NCBI GenBank assembly: GCA_963402885.1
Contig: OY727102.1
Coordinates: 11,656,001 to 11,720,000 of the forward strand
Source of the DNA: Antedon bifida
Lineage: Eukaryota; Echinodermata; Crinoidea; Comatulida; Antedonidae
Direction of reading: 5' to 3'
Length of the DNA: 64,000 nt
In this document: positions 12,613-27,000 of the stretch, one piece after another
How the letters are laid out: the number at the start of each line of letters is the position of its first letter
How positions within the stretch are numbered: position 1 is the stretch's first letter
Notes under the pieces: model-generated
Seen by the model: only the letters and a program-made list of their open reading frames with translations
The model's database searches: none
Told to the model about the DNA's origin: nothing
Position numbers and translations under genes: made by a program

Positions 12613-13565
12613 CTAGAAAAATATTATATCCAGTTATGAATGAACAAAACAACTAAGCTGTAATTCTTTTGCGTCAGTGATGAAAGATAATTAATTGTTA
12701 CGGTAGTTATTGACAAATGGTTGGCTATTGTGGGTTACTTATGACCAACACCACTCTGTATTTACTTAATCACAGTAAATAATGCTTTCTTGTAATTAGC
12801 CGTAAGCAATATAATTTTCTTCTGAATATAGCATAAAATGTCAAAAACTTAGTATGGGGGTGTAAAATACCTAAAAGATTTTTTTAAATTATTTTACTAT
12901 TGATTTAGTAAATTTATACAACTATTAAAACACTGTATTTGATTCGGGTCATAACACAATTTGTATAAGCTGATATGATTTTATTTAACATGGGGATTTG
13001 TATACCTGGATATGTTATATGGCAACGTACTATTTCATTAAAGACAATTAATTAGGTAGGTCTGTTAATGAAAGCAAAATAAAAAATAATAATAAAATCA
13101 GTGCAGTATTAATATTTATACGTACTGATGATGAATGGCGAATAAACAGTACAGTATGTTGACTAATGGCATAATAATGGTTTTAATAATAATATTCAAT
13201 CATCATTATTAGTACAATACTTCGGATTTACTGGCAGGAAGTAATTATTGTCATGAGATATGATGAGTATCGTACTTATATCTTCTCCCATCCCACTAAT
13301 GCCCACATTTCGAAAAAGGTGTTTAACATCCACAACATATTCTATTACTCAACGTCTCAGACAGAGTGAATAATACATAGCCGTTCGATGATCAAATAGA
13401 GTCAATATTGCATGATGCTTATTTTCTATTATAACATTATAACATAACTGTCGGAAGTACATTAATTCAGTATTTGCAATGCAATATAATATCCTATTTT
13501 AAAAAAAAGGTCATTGGTTGTATTCACCCTGTGAATTTAAATGTTTGATATTGTATTATACTATA

Positions 13566-13718
13566 TTAAGTTCTGTCTGCACTATAAAAAAAATGTGATG
13601 TGCCCAAATATGGTAGTGATATGCCCAAATATGGTAGTGATATGACATTATCATGTACGTATGGACATATCAATTTTTTCTGTCACATAAAGTTTGATAT
13701 AGTGTAGACAGAGCTTTA
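13566..13718. mobile_element. MITE of the CCCAAATATGG family, copy 4 (complete)
   Basis: This is the best-preserved member: left end TTAAGTTCTGTCTGCACTAT, right end ATAGTGTAGACAGAGCTTTA, which are inverted repeats. The interior has two CCCAAATATGGTAGTGATAT units and ATGACATTATCATG. Length is about 153 bp. TTA/TAA at the borders would fit a Harbinger-type TTA duplication, which is an inference. Confidence 0.75.
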
Positions 13719-16380
13719 TGTTAAAATTGCACCGTTTTAATACTATTGGTAGTAAAAAAGTTTATAATAATAACATGTACTTTAAAAAGAATAATGGTGC
13801 ATCATCCATAATACGTGACATACTCAACTTTTGTGGGACGTCGCTTACACTAGTATACAGGTTTGTTCACGTCACCAGCAATTAAGTGTTATTGAATACA
13901 AAAATGGGTGAAGCCTTTTTTTATGTTTGCTAACTTTTCTTCTTTGTATTGATATAACAGCATTGCAGAGTGAAATATGATATGAAATCAATAACAAAAT
14001 GTAAAGTACAAAGCAGCTCACTTTGTTTGCCGATATGCACTATTATAGAGCAAATTGCACAGTCAGAAATTTAGGCCTACTCATCATTCCTAAAAGTTAA
14101 GTTAATAAGTGCCGAGACTATACCGGTTCTGAAGTTTAGGCCCGTGAAGTTGAACAATACTTTTCCCACCCCCATTAATATAACGCCTATAATAAGCAGA
14201 ACTGTATGAAGCAGAAGGGTAGAACACAATCCATATTCCGACACACATGGCTTAGGCATATTATGCCTGAGTATGATTTAAATGTTTTGAATAATTCGCA
14301 ACGCCTATACATAACCTACAACTGTATCCAATTTTAAGGAAAGGGTTGGCTTGTGTTGTGGTAAGAAAATATAGAAAAATCAAGTCATCAGTATTGATAA
14401 AACGCCATTAAAATAATTATAATAGACTAAAATAATGAGGTATACTGCTTTCTAACGATCCAACAATAAAGGGGAGATCTGTTCTGATTTTATATGCTTC
14501 CATTCCACTCCTCACACCAGCCTACTAGTTGCGTCCTTAATACAAGTTTTTGTTATAATATCAATACATAACAGACATATACTTGAAACTTTAAAAAATC
14601 CAGGTAAGTATTCAAATTCATCCTACTCTCCAATTAGCTTATTTCGTTCCAAACAGCTAAACATGTTTGACATATCGATTAGCAATGATATGCAGATATC
14701 TACGTAAATGTATTTAACAAAAGACTTATACTTTATCGATCGATTGGGATGCATCCAGTCAGCGTGTTGTCACATTGCATATCATTCGAACACAAATAAT
14801 AATATTAATTTATTGCATGTGTGGCTGATCACTAAACCTTTACAACGGTGGCACACAAACGGTACGTTCTTAAAAGTATACAGATATAAACAAAGAAAAA
14901 AAATCAGTATGGTTACGGTGAACCCAGGAACAAAAGCAATAAATACTACACCATCGCACACCCGCACCCACCCCCCAAATCAACAAACAAACAAAAATGG
15001 TTCTTTGACATCAGATAACAGAATTTAACAGATATGTGTGATGCTGTAAAACAAGTAGCGTCATACTGTTTCACACTATCCATATATTTCGTACCTAGGC
15101 CCACGCATTGCAGTTACCGTAAATAAAGTTTACAGTTAATAATCAACAATCATCAACATATCAGAAGATATGCACAAAATATCAATTACCATATATTGTA
15201 AATTGGTAACTACTTTTTAAATATCCTTTACCATAAAATATAATACTTTTATCAAGGCAGTACATAGCTTTCGACAATGCAACCGATACAAGAAGTCACA
15301 ATACTGCTTTTGTTGGATCGGACGGGTTTACAAGGAATTAAGACGACCTCATATATAATTCTGTTCGAACTTCTTAATAACAGGTCTAAGTCAATGAGAG
15401 GCATAACAAGTACCTAAAACCATTGTCAGTATGAAATGGCAACTAATACTTATGAAATCGTAAGATACTAATATGTTGATCTTAATTTGATGTGTCCTTT
15501 GATATAAAGGACTCATTTCGTACTCTTGAGGGTAGAGAGACGAGTAGAAAACACCTATATCTGCCGCTGTAGGACACATTGCACCATAATTATTAATAGG
15601 TTTATAATAGAATTATACTATCGCATACGGTAATACCACCAGAAGACGAAAAAAACCCGAATGGTCGACACACATGTTATAATGTAACGTATTTCTTTTT
15701 GGAAACACGATGTACCTGACTTTTGCTAGATACATTAATGCTTAAAAATACAAACTGATAATATACTATTCATATTACTGAAAAATATAAATATCCCTAC
15801 CTGCTAGTTTGTAATGAAATGTTCCGTAAGCTTGTGACAAGTACGTTCCACACGGCGTAGGGTATTCCTTTGAATTCCATGTGAAAGCCGAACGCTTTAT
15901 TACAATTGTTACGCTTCAATGGAGCCGTGGAAAGATAAACAAACTAAAATGACACTACACAACTAATATGTTATAAATAGAAAATAATAAGAAGGCTACA
16001 TTTATAGCACTATTTCGTGAACAGAGTGCTTTATTGGCTAAATAAAGTGACTTAATAATTATTTAAAAAATGTAATACAAGGTCATGTACATGATATTGA
16101 TTATTGTTATAACTTCAAGTTTCGATCTTTCTAAAACTAAGCTTTTTTTTTGTCTTGGAATTTTAAACCCGCAATGATAGACTTTTACATCCGTTTACAT
16201 GAATGGAACAGGACCGACGATTCTACAGGGAAGAGATCATTATAGTTTCTCTCTTCACTGTTAACCGTTTTGTACTTCGGAGAGCATGACTCTGTTTAAC
16301 ATGGTCATCATCAAGCAAAACATCTCGAATGTATCATATTTTACCAAAGTTGATTTATATTTTTGATGATAATTAATTAA

Positions 16381-16440
16381 TATAGGTCTGGATGCTAGGC
16401 ACTAACTATGATCTGAAGGTCATGGGTTCGATTTCTTAAC
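16381..16440 (+). repeat. Weak tRNA-like / SINE relic
   Basis: GGTCATGGGTTCGATTTC resembles a T-arm B box, and GGCACTAACTATGATCTGAA precedes it at roughly anticodon-arm distance. No acceptor stem pairs, so it is at most a decayed tRNA-derived repeat. Confidence 0.25.
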
Positions 16441-17385
16441 TCATAAAGTTTCTCAAATATAGATTTGTGGCTCTACAGATTATTTAGTAACATTTTTTTT
16501 TCATTTCAATATCAAATATATTTGATTCCCTAACGCTGAAATTAGTTATTACTCCCGCAAGAACAATCATGCATAAAGTTGTGTGCGTAATAATAAATAT
16601 GGAAAATTAACAAAACATGAACATTTAAAATAAAAGCATAATTAACATCAACCTTTTCATGTAATATGTACAATTAGAATATATATTTTATTTATGTAAT
16701 CAATAATTATTATGTAAACTAACTAAACGCACAATCATAGATTTATGGCAAAAAATGTGACAAATCTGTCACTTTTTAACAATATCTGCTTGTATGAAAA
16801 CGCGTTGCAAATTGTTGTTGTCATTGATTATTATCAGTCTCCGACCAGAAGCCACTGATCAACTAGGTGGAATTTTACTAATTTCAGGCGAGTTATTTTC
16901 TTCTTGTATTTTTTAATAAGTCATACAATTGTTTCATTTTCTCTAAATGTTGTCTTATTTTTTTGAGAGGAAGAATAAAAAGACAATTATTTTGTAATAA
17001 CCAAATTGGGTGTAATTCCTATATTAGTCGAGACTAGATTAGATCGTATTTAGGGCCTACTATTGAACACACTGCTAAACACAATATTGTTGTATATTGA
17101 GGAAGATCTATGTAGGCCTAATACAAAATTAATTAAATGTAGATATAAAAAAATAATTAGGCCTACACATTTCAACATGGCTACAACTACTAATTTCAAT
17201 CTTGTACCTGGTTGATTTATATGAATTCGGTGTTATATAGATAATTAACCCTAGACAATGAAACCAATCTTCCATGAGTTTGTTGGACTCTCTAGTACAA
17301 TATCTGCCACAATAACATAGATGATCTTGTTATTTCAACAGGGATGAATGAAGCGAAGGTATGCTGGGACTAAAAAGACCTACAT

Positions 17386-20300
17386 ATGGCCGAACACCAC
17401 ACTAAAAACTTCTCTTTGGCAGTTATTTGTCTAACAGCAACTGTAACACTGACACTTATGGCATACAGTTTCAGCAGCGAAAGTAAGAATATAATTATGT
17501 TATAGCTTCCATATTAAACACGTAATGATATAATTTTGCTTTTTTACAATTTTATTTTTAAAAAAGAATCTCTATGATTAATATTGTGGATGTTAAAAAT
17601 ACATTTCTGTTGACGATAAATCAATATACAACAAGGCCAACAGCCATAAGTCGCGTGCTAAGCATAGTGATACCAGACCGACCGACCGACCGACCGCCCG
17701 ACCGACATAGTGAACTATAGAGTCGCGTCCACGCGACTAAAAATATCATATATAAGAAAAAAGTTTATTATTATGATATCTTTCAAATTATGTGAATGCT
17801 TAAACAATTTCAGAATTTACACCAGATTGGGAGACAGGGAACAGTGTTGGCTCTTCATAGACTATGTGTTCTATCACATATCACACATTTATTTTAATAC
17901 TTAGGGCATGTATTCTTAAAGTTCATAAATATAGCCTTCTCCACCACTCTCTTGAATTTTCTTATTTTAAAGTGCTTAAGGCCATTAAGAGGATGTCTTA
18001 AAAGACACAAAATAAATATATATTTAAAAAAACACAGAAACAAAAAGAAGACGAAAAACAACAGGCAGAAAGGCAAAAAAAAAAACGGTTGAAATGTTTA
18101 AAATTAATAAGGGTAAACGAACGGTCTGTATTTAGTAACTAGCAAATGACAACTGATGGTTAAAAATTGAGTGAATGTTTTAAAGGCACTAATACTTAAA
18201 TAGAAAATTATAATAGTGTATACATTAGGAGCTGGATCATGATTCCATTATGAAATAATGAAAATTAAAACAAATTCTTATAATAAAACGTCATGGCGGC
18301 CGAATATTTTGAAATAGCCGGTACGCATAGGCCTATTGTGAATTTTTAGGACATCATCTGGGAACAAAAGTTATTTATACGTAAAATATTCATAGTATAA
18401 CAATAACGTTCTGTATCTCTATTTATCTAGAAGAGTATTTGCGACTTATACACACACGAGCCTTCTACAATCTAGCTAAGATGATATCATGCACGACCAA
18501 CCTCAGCAGTTATGCTGTGTTTGAAGACTATCATGACTACGGTTGCTGGTGTGGTCTTGGCGGCGGTGGAAGTATAGTTGATGATTCAGACATGTAAGCT
18601 CTCTCCATACCTTTCTTCTTTCTTCGGTTGTTAGGTTCCATTATTCAATGTGACGCTCTACGTCATGGAAAGCAGAAAGTTGTGTTGACTTTGCCTTTTA
18701 AAATAATACTAAGGCGTATTTAGGTGAAAGGCACGAGTTGATGCACTTGCGCAATGTTTTATAAGAATGAAAATTGTTAATCATTCCAATTGTGGTTTAT
18801 TCTAAAGTTATTCAAATGTAGAACTACGTCAAAGCATGGAGGAATATGTCCTGCATAATCAAAGCGTCAGTAATGATGATTAATTAAAGAATGCAATATT
18901 TTATCAATTGACATTTAAAATAATACAACTGTAAAAATTCCATTTCGTCAATTTAAATGTCATTTAAGTTATGTACTGTATGCTTACTTTTACTGTACAT
19001 TATCAGTCAATAGTTCTTCTATTTTAGGGGATCCTCTTTTAGTATCTCTGTCATAAATAAAATGTGTGTTTTACTTATGTTTTAACCTAAAGTTATTTGC
19101 ATAAACTACTCAGTCAATTAAATTTAAATACATCAATAACTATAGATATACATTAACATTTTTAATGTAGTATAAAAACAGTATTATAGTTGTATAGTAA
19201 TTGTAAACACATGTTAATTTAAACAATAGAAACAATATTTGTTTTGTTTTAAAGTTGATGCATGATCAGAAAATTTCTGCCTGGAGAATTTTTGTAGTTT
19301 CATTTCAAGTTTCAAGTTTATTGTACAAAATACAATATAATAATACAGAACATAAATTAATAAAATACAATTGTGTGTGGATGACGCATTAAGCCAAGGC
19401 TTTAAGTTTGGTCCTCCAGATAAGTAAATATATATTTGATTATTTAATTTAAGTGAGAGAAAAAAAACACCTTCTTCTTTCGTCAAATTGACAAATAAAA
19501 AAGCACAAAAAGGAAAAAAAAGAACAGTCTAAAGGCAATAATTACTAATGTTCTAAATAGTTTGAAATAAGTACTTGTTTGTATTTTTTTTTTAAATGCA
19601 TTTATGATGGGTATTGCTTTTCGATTGAGTGGTAAGTTATTCCATATATAAGGTACATTGTAAATAAAAGATGTTCTTCTAAGTAAAATAGTATGCTTTT
19701 CGTATAATAGGTTTTTTGCAGTTGAAGATCTGGTGTTGTAAGAATTATTAACATTTTGAAAATAGGAGTAAAATTGAGTTGGTAATTTATTATGATTTAG
19801 TCGGAACATGAATAATGCTGTTTGTAGTTATATATCAAATATATTTAAAGTATTGAGAGATTGTAATGTTTACAAGGATTAACACCACCCTTTATTTGAT
19901 AACATTTGTGTAAGGTTGGCAGGAAAAATGCACAATTAATGACAATGGCCGCTGTTGACAGCAAAGGCACCTTTGTGGAGAAATTGAGTAGGTTACCAAC
20001 AATCAGCGTCTGTCGAGGCGGTGGCAGACGACAAACGTGCTTTGGTAAAAATGGGGCGGTGGTTGGTAAACATTTCCAGCCGTCATTGTCTTTGTGACCG
20101 ATGACGTGAAACCTACCTTAAATAAAAGTAGTCATACATTGAACAGGCTATCTGAGTTTACACTGCCAATAACTAGTTCCCTTGTTCAGATGTTCAAATG
20201 ACTACGGTACATAATTATTAATAAATATTTGTTTAAACCACTAGGCCTCTATGTGTTGATATGAAGGTCCCTATCTATTCAAATAATAATGTTTAACAAA

Positions 20301-21846
20301 ATGTGTGTCCATGACGTAATATGGACAGTTTACATATGGCGTGCACAATTAAAATGCTGAATGCAGAAAATACTCAATAATTATTATCTGTTCATTCAGA
20401 GTATAATTATGTATGTGCGTTATGCGACAACATCCTGCTGACATTCCAATCCACAACAGTTAGATATTAATTTACACCTAACCAAAAATAATCGATGTCA
20501 CACAGGTATCCCATGTGCTATTAGCAGACACGATACATAATGTATATTGTCGCTAGACATGATATCGTGTGTCAATAAAGTAAAAAAAGTCCTACTTTAA
20601 TTTTGTGTTGTTTATAGGTGCTGTTACCAACATGATGACTGTTATTCGAATGCATCCTGCCCTCTTGATGTCACCAGATACATACTTAGTTACAATTACA
20701 AACTTCTATGCGAAAGTACAAACACATCTCTTATAACATGCAGTAAGTATAATACAGAGGCAGCTCTTATTAATTACCATATGATTTTAGATCTTTCTTC
20801 TTTAGGAGAAATCGGTTGAACATTTCCTGTCCAGCTGTCAGCACATAGCACCACGAAATAGGAAATAAGAAAATCAATAAAATGAATAATTGCGCATAAT
20901 TATCATTGAAATAGTAGTAGTCTTTGGAAAACATATTTTAACCGAAATACATTCATTTTTTGTAAAAGGCACTATACATTAATTAAGATAATTTCCTTCT
21001 AACAATACCTTATTGAATAATGTATTTATAAAAAAAAAACATATATCAAAAAATGATGAACGATCAATGTAGTTGGTCAACCCAAACTAGAAAGATAAAT
21101 AGTAAATAATTATTTACACCCGCCCATCAAATGAATACGCAACACGCGTAATTATATTCCGGTTCCATTATAACTGTATTATATGCTTTAACTTTAGTTA
21201 CGAATTCATTATTCTTGACAATAGCAATTGCTATTATTTTAAAGATTTATCTATTCGTCTATTTGACAATGTCCTACCATGGAGAATAATTTATTTCTCC
21301 ATGTTCATACACAATGTATTATTGCGCCGCTCCTTTAGACAGTTATATTCAAGAGAACGCAATCATTAGGAAACAGTTACCATGCGGTAGCTTATAGTTG
21401 ACTACGGCTAAACAAGGCCAACAGCCATTAAGTCGCGTGCTACAATGCATAGTGATACCGGACCGACAGACAGACCGACCGACATAGTGAACTATAGAGT
21501 CGCGTCCACGCGACTAAAAATGGGTATTTGGAAACTCGGACTGCGCACACCCAAAAGCACGTCTGGGAAAAGGGAGTCTATGAAAACAGTTGCTGATAAT
21601 TAATATTGAGATGCATGTAGACAGTAGTTATCATGAGATGAGCGGCGTTTTTTGTAAGAAATATTTCTTGCTTTTATTATAGAATCTTCAAGCTGGTTTC
21701 AACTGTTTCCATCATGCGCAGAAGCTATCTGCACATGTGACCTTGTGATAGCTGAATGCCTCGCAAAAACACGACCCTCATACAATTCGACTTATACAAA
21801 TATGGATAGGGAAGTTTGCGACGATAGTGATGGCGACAGACTTTGA
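17386..21846 (+). CDS. Secreted phospholipase A2 (four exons, 182 aa)
   Basis: Exons 17386-17482, 18431-18593, 20618-20742 and 21683-21846 join in frame with GT-AG borders (phases 1, 2, 1) and end in TGA. Residues about 10-29 form a hydrophobic N-terminal signal or anchor (LAVICLTATVTLTLMAY). The mature part carries the sPLA2 calcium loop YGCWCGLGGGG and, across the exon 2/3 junction, the active site CCYQHDDCY with the catalytic His-Asp pair, followed by a Cys-rich C-terminal part with CTCDLVIAECL. sPLA2 hydrolyses the sn-2 ester of phospholipids using Ca2+, normally outside the cell. The length and the GLGGGG loop resemble group I/II-type enzymes. Digestive, defence or venom-like roles are all known in the family and cannot be separated here. 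A short upstream ATG at 17345 stops within ten codons. A possible poly(A) signal, AATAAA, is at 22381. Confidence 0.88.
17631..17744 (+). mobile_element. CCGA-microsatellite hairpin element, copy 1
   Basis: Order: AAGGCCAACAGCCATAAGTC, AGTCGCGTGC, GCATAGTGATACC, a (GACC)n run, GACATAGTGAACTATAGAGT, then the hairpin AGTCGCGTCCACGCGACT and AAAAAT. AGTCGCGT near the left and ACGCGACT at the right are inverted repeats. Copy 2 at 21412 is nearly identical outside the microsatellite. It lies in PLA2 intron 1. Confidence 0.7.
19300..19809 (-). pseudogene. 5'-truncated CR1/L2-like LINE (C-terminal end of reverse-transcriptase ORF plus 3' tail)
   Basis: The minus-strand open frame 19809-19483 begins with FRLNHNKLPTQF and contains YNTRSSTAKN and NVPYIWNNLP, the motif typical of the extreme C-terminus of CR1/L2/Jockey-group ORF2 (…WN-LP…). 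Downstream on the minus strand the sequence ends in ACAATAAACTTGAAACTTG, the short TTGAAAC-repeat tail common in such LINEs. Only the last roughly 500 bp are present. It lies in PLA2 intron 2. Confidence 0.75.
19941..20090. mobile_element. Possible small TIR element
   Basis: GACAATGGCCGCT at the left and AGCCGTCATTGTC at the right are inverted with two mismatches and enclose 150 bp that is G-richer than its surroundings. No clear target duplication was found, so it could be chance. Confidence 0.3.
21412..21521 (+). mobile_element. CCGA-microsatellite hairpin element, copy 2
   Basis: Same order of blocks as at 17631, with a shorter GACC/GACA run, and the same terminal hairpin AGTCGCGTCCACGCGACT followed by AAAAAT. 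It lies in PLA2 intron 3 in the same orientation as copy 1. Confidence 0.7.
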
Positions 21847-24063
21847 GATGAACACACTGATAATGGAATAAGTTTTTTCAAAGCTACATAAGAAATGGTG
21901 GTGGGACAGAGTTACGAGACCAATTCACTTTACGGCAACATTTTTGATGTAATGATAAAGATAGGGATATGTACAGTTTTCAGACGAATAATTCGACTTA
22001 TAGGCCATGCAGTATACAGTAATAGTGTTGTGATAATATACACAATTTATTTTTATACTATCATTTGCTTCTTCCAATGCGATATTTCTCGATCCATGGA
22101 GACGGTTTGAAACATTTTTGATCAGAGAGGAAAACAATTTTATTATTAGGCTGCTATAATAGCGCCCTAAAGTTAACGTATTTTGCCATTAGTAACCTAT
22201 TTTGCCAAAGCATAGCGCCCTCAGTTTGACGTATTTTCTCAAAGTTACCGTTTATTTTGGCATTGTAACAAACTGTAACTCCAAATATGATTAAATAGAT
22301 ATGAATCTCGGCATTATTAAAAGACAGGAAAACTGGATCAAACGATCGGAAATGTAACACTTATAAATCAAATCGATCTAAATAAAAGCCCTAAACATTT
22401 TGCGATCATGCTTTGAATATCAAATGAATAAGCGAGTGAAAAATAGCTGGTACAACTCTGAACGACCACTATGGGAATGCGAGAATATATGCAACAACAC
22501 TTCACTATAAATGATACATGTAAGTGTAAACAATTAAAGTTGATGAAGTATAATTAATTATATAATAAAAACGATATAAGTACACGCGTGGTAAAGTGCT
22601 ACCACCGTTTACATATTTATTAAAACTGTCCATAACAAAACCATCATCCACAATCTGTCAGACAGGTACAGTACTGTACAATTATGGAAAACAATTACAT
22701 TTTTGAAATGTTGTCATATCAATCGCATGCAGTTTTCTTTTTTTTTTTAACGAAAATATAAATACCAAGAGAAGCACCCGGTAATAGGACAGAAAAACCA
22801 AGATATACTAAATACTCTTTTTCTTCAGGGATCATTATTCGACTGCAGTAACTACAATGTTTACTTAAACAATGGAAGAGGTTTGTTCGTTTCTATGTAA
22901 GAAGCAGTCACTAAAGAAACAGTTGCTTGAACAAAAGCTTCCTTACATAAGCAGGTTAAGAAATAACGAAAATTTAGTTACTGCAGCAACTATGATAATT
23001 TTGACATGGACCCTTAACGGTCTGGTCACAGCGTAGTGTATACAATACATTGCTAAAAAACCCAAAACACATAAGATCAATATAGAATTAAATAAAAACA
23101 CAAAGTAGGATACAAATAGTCATACTTAAATAATATGTTAATACGAAATTTTCTCCCATATCTGTATACGGCGCATTACCTGTATACATAATTGGATTTA
23201 ACAAATAGTGCGATGACGTATCATAGCATATAATTTATATAAATTCAGAAAATTTTGAATGCAAGAACATAAACAGCACATCATCACCATTAATATCAAA
23301 TACATATAGAGTAAATACAATAGTATACCACGCATAATACAATAGGCCTACAATTTAAAAAACAATAAAACACACAGTACCCGTAAAAATAATAAAACAA
23401 CTTGAATTGATATTACAACAAATTACAAATGAAAGTACACAGCTCACTTCTTTAGGTGAATTAAGTTTTTGTGACCACAGTGTTTACAAAAACTTTGTCA
23501 ATATAAAACACATTCACAAATCATTTATTTAATTAACGTTATACGTTTCAAATTAATAAGAAAATATTGTAATTTTATATTGTTGTATTATGTGGGGATA
23601 CAACACTGAGAATTAGGTTTTGTCACACCCCAAACTGGGGTTTGTTTTGATTCAATGACCTTTATTAACTATTGTCAAAATCATTTTCTATAACGGCAAC
23701 TAATTATTGACTATTGCAATAAATACAAACTTCTTTAAAATTAAACCTTAATTATTTAACAATACGTATAAAACATTTTGAAACAATTAATGTAGTGTTA
23801 TTCTGTACAATGTTTTACCACGGCAAAACATTTCAGCAATTACTAGTTTAACAATATCAACTTGGTATCTTCAAAATATTACACAATTTATTGCTAACTG
23901 TTGATAACTGTTAGTTGACAATAAACACAGTGTAATAACTACATTGGCACAAGCACCAACAATTCATGTTCAGGCTTTCATACTTCATAATCAATCAATC
24001 AATACCAGCATTATTAAAATCCACCAAAACCTGTTACAAAGGACACTTTCAAAACATTTAATT
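21847..24063. other. 3' intergenic stretch between convergent PLA2 and PRDM genes
   Basis: AT-rich sequence with no coding exon seen. It should hold both 3' UTRs. AATAAA occurs at 22381 (plus strand), and TTTATT at several places between 23480 and 23700 (minus strand) could be a PRDM poly(A) signal. A short repeated phrase (GCGCCCT…GACGTATTTT) appears near 22160-22240. Nothing else was recognised. Confidence 0.5.
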
Positions 24064-27000
24064 TTACTGAGGGTTACCCTTACGAGTGTGCTTCCGAACA
24101 AAATGGCGTCTTAGATGTGCAGAGAACAAGTATCTCATTGGACATATTTTACATTTATGTGGATACTTGTCTGGGTGTTGCTTCCGATGCAGTAACAGTT
24201 CTCGTTGCGTCTTGAACCTCAGAGAGCAGTGTGAACATTCATTCGGTTTCAAGTGTTCAATCTCTTCATGCTCGGCAAACTCCTCCAATGTTGGAAATTC
24301 CTTATAGCAACGGCCACATGAGTAACTGCTATTGTCTAGAACTTGGTCTGCACTAGATTCAACTTTTAGATTACTCGGTGATGTTGCTATATTAGATTTA
24401 ATATTTTGTACATCTGCTTCCTCCGTAATAGTTATTTTATCATTGCTCTTACGATCCTTTCCAGTGGGTTTAGAAGCATGCGCACTGAGGGTATGGCGTT
24501 TGAGATAACCAGACACTCTAAAGCCCCGGCCGCATATATTGCATATGTGCTGCCGAATTTGTTGGCACCTCTGAGTGTGTTCATCAAAGTCACTGATTGA
24601 TTGAAAGTTAAATCCACAAAGTGTACAGCTGTGAACAATCTTACATCGATTTAGCCTTGTGTGTTTCTTTAAAGTAGCCAGACTGCTGAAACTATTGCCA
24701 CATGTTTGACAAATCCGTCGTTTCTTGACCTTGTTACTGGTTGATTGCATCTTCCGAATTACGTCCTTATGAAATGTTTTTGGTTTTTTAACACACGTAA
24801 TTCGATGTTTACCTAAACCAGAGTTCCTTAAGAATGTTTTCCCACATACACCACACTGGAAGTGTTTCTTTCTATCGTGATCCTCCTCCTGTTTATGTTT
24901 AACCACATCAGCTCCTTCAGCAAACGTTGTTCCATTTTTTTCACCAGAGAAAACCTTCAATTGAAACTCTGGGCAACAAACATAATCATGTTCAACCAGC
25001 TTTTCTTCGTTATCAAAAGATGTGCCACACTTACGACATATGAACAGATCATCTGTCATCTCAGATTTATGAACATCCATTTTGTTTGGTTCAGTTTTAC
25101 TTGTGTCAACTCTAGTAATGGCTTGCTTTTTTTTACGGGCCCTGCCAGCACAGTTTCTGACATGACTTCCTAAATAATAATGTTTGTCAAATCGCATCAA
25201 ACAATATTTACATCCATATTTTTTCTTACTTGTTGATGGCCCAGAACCTATAGGAGGATATCTGTCACCAGCAATGTTTGGCATACATGTTAATCCATGT
25301 GCGTTGAGTCCTTTCATCTTCTTAAATGTCTTTCCACAGATTTTACAAGAATAACCCGAACCATCACTCCGAGGATTAGAAAATTCTGAACTTTCAGGTT
25401 CACTTGTAATATCTGGCATACAAAAACGCTGGTGCATCCTAATACCTTTGAGACGTGTAAAAGACCGGCAGCAACCTGAGCAATTAAAAATTTTGCCTTT
25501 TCTTGCTGTAGGCTTTATCCCATCTTCTGATAGAGCTTTTCTTTGTTGCACAGTGCAAACCATCTTATGCGCAATAAGAGTACTGCGTTTTGCAAAGACT
25601 CTAAAGCACTCAGCACATTTGAGAGGACCAGGAGTATTATTTTTAAGCTTGTGGAAGACAGATCTTTTACGACAATACACCTTGTGGTTGCCTAATCCCC
25701 GTAATGTATGGAATCTTTTCCCACACTTATTACACTTAAACTTTAATGCTGGCTGGGCAATGGTTTCTTCCTTGGACTCATCAATATTTTCATTTGTTTT
25801 GTTTTCACTACTTAATTTAGTATTCTCAGAGGAGCCTGGATTTTTGTTAAAATTCTGCATGACATTTACATCAATTGGATTTCCAGAATTCTTTCTTCCT
25901 TTACACTTGATTCGATGACTTCTAAACAATGTGTATGTTTTGAATTTCTGAGAGCATATGCTGCAACCATACATCTTTGTGTTTGAAGTAACAGTGAATA
26001 CAACTGCTCTACCCAAGGCTGGACAATGGTTGACATGTCGCGATAGACCCTTTAAACAAACAAATGATCGTTTACAGGCGAGGCAAACATTCAACTTAAG
26101 TTTCCTAAGCTTACTTTCTTCATTTTCCACAGGATGCGAACTCTTCAAGTGGCCCTTTAAAAGACTACAGCTAACAAAATCTTTTCCGCAAAGACCACAT
26201 CCATAATATGAAGACTTGCGTTCATCATTTGAAATCTTAGTGCCATCACAAGATTGTTCATGTGCCAACAACACTTTGTGGCTAGAAAAACCTACCTTGC
26301 AGAATTGACAGTAGACTGGCTGTTTTTTCATTCTATAAATCATTGATTTATTATATGTACCCATCTTGCATAATGTTACATGTCTTGTGTGTTGTGATCG
26401 ACCATAGAATCCTCGATGACATACGGGGCAGATAAGAGTTGGTTTTTCTTTGTAACTATTTAGCATACACTTATGATGTTTTAGCACCGAAGAATCTCGA
26501 AATGATTTCTTGCATGTGGAGCAAGAATGTGGATATTGCTTGTGAGACATCATATGATTCTTAAGATGGCATCTTAATTTGAAAGATTGAAAACACTCAC
26601 TGCATTTATGCGGTCTATCTGTATGTTCTTGTTCCATGTGCCTTTTAAGTGCATTACTTGATTGGAGTGGCAGAAAGCATTCCAGGCATTTGTACTTCTC
26701 TGTAGAAGCAGGACAAATTGATGATTTATAATCTTTCGGTAGGCCGATTTTGCATAACTTTACATGTTTGATGAACTGGCTGTGTACTGAAAATGTGTAG
26801 CCACAGTAGTAGCAGACAAGAGACTCTCTTTCAGATGCGGCAGTTGACTCGATTATTTCTTTATGCCTGCCTTTTATGTGTTTCATAAGCTTTGATCGGG
26901 ATTGAAATTTAAAACTACAAAACTGGCAGGCAAAGGGTTTATCAGAAAGATGCTGGTATTCATGTGTATCCAAATATGATTTACTTCTGAACTCTTTCAT

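Larger units (their letters stand above)
12613..17385. other. Intergenic or 5' intron stretch between the ABCA and PLA2 genes
   Basis: No coding exon was found on either strand. It contains one full MITE (13566-13718), a weak tRNA-like relic near 16381-16440, and AT-rich unique sequence. The promoters of the two divergent genes should lie here or near it: ABCA reads left and PLA2 reads right. On the minus strand CTAGCAG followed by GTAGGG near 15795-15801 is a possible 5' UTR splice donor for ABCA, but this is not secure. Confidence 0.5.
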
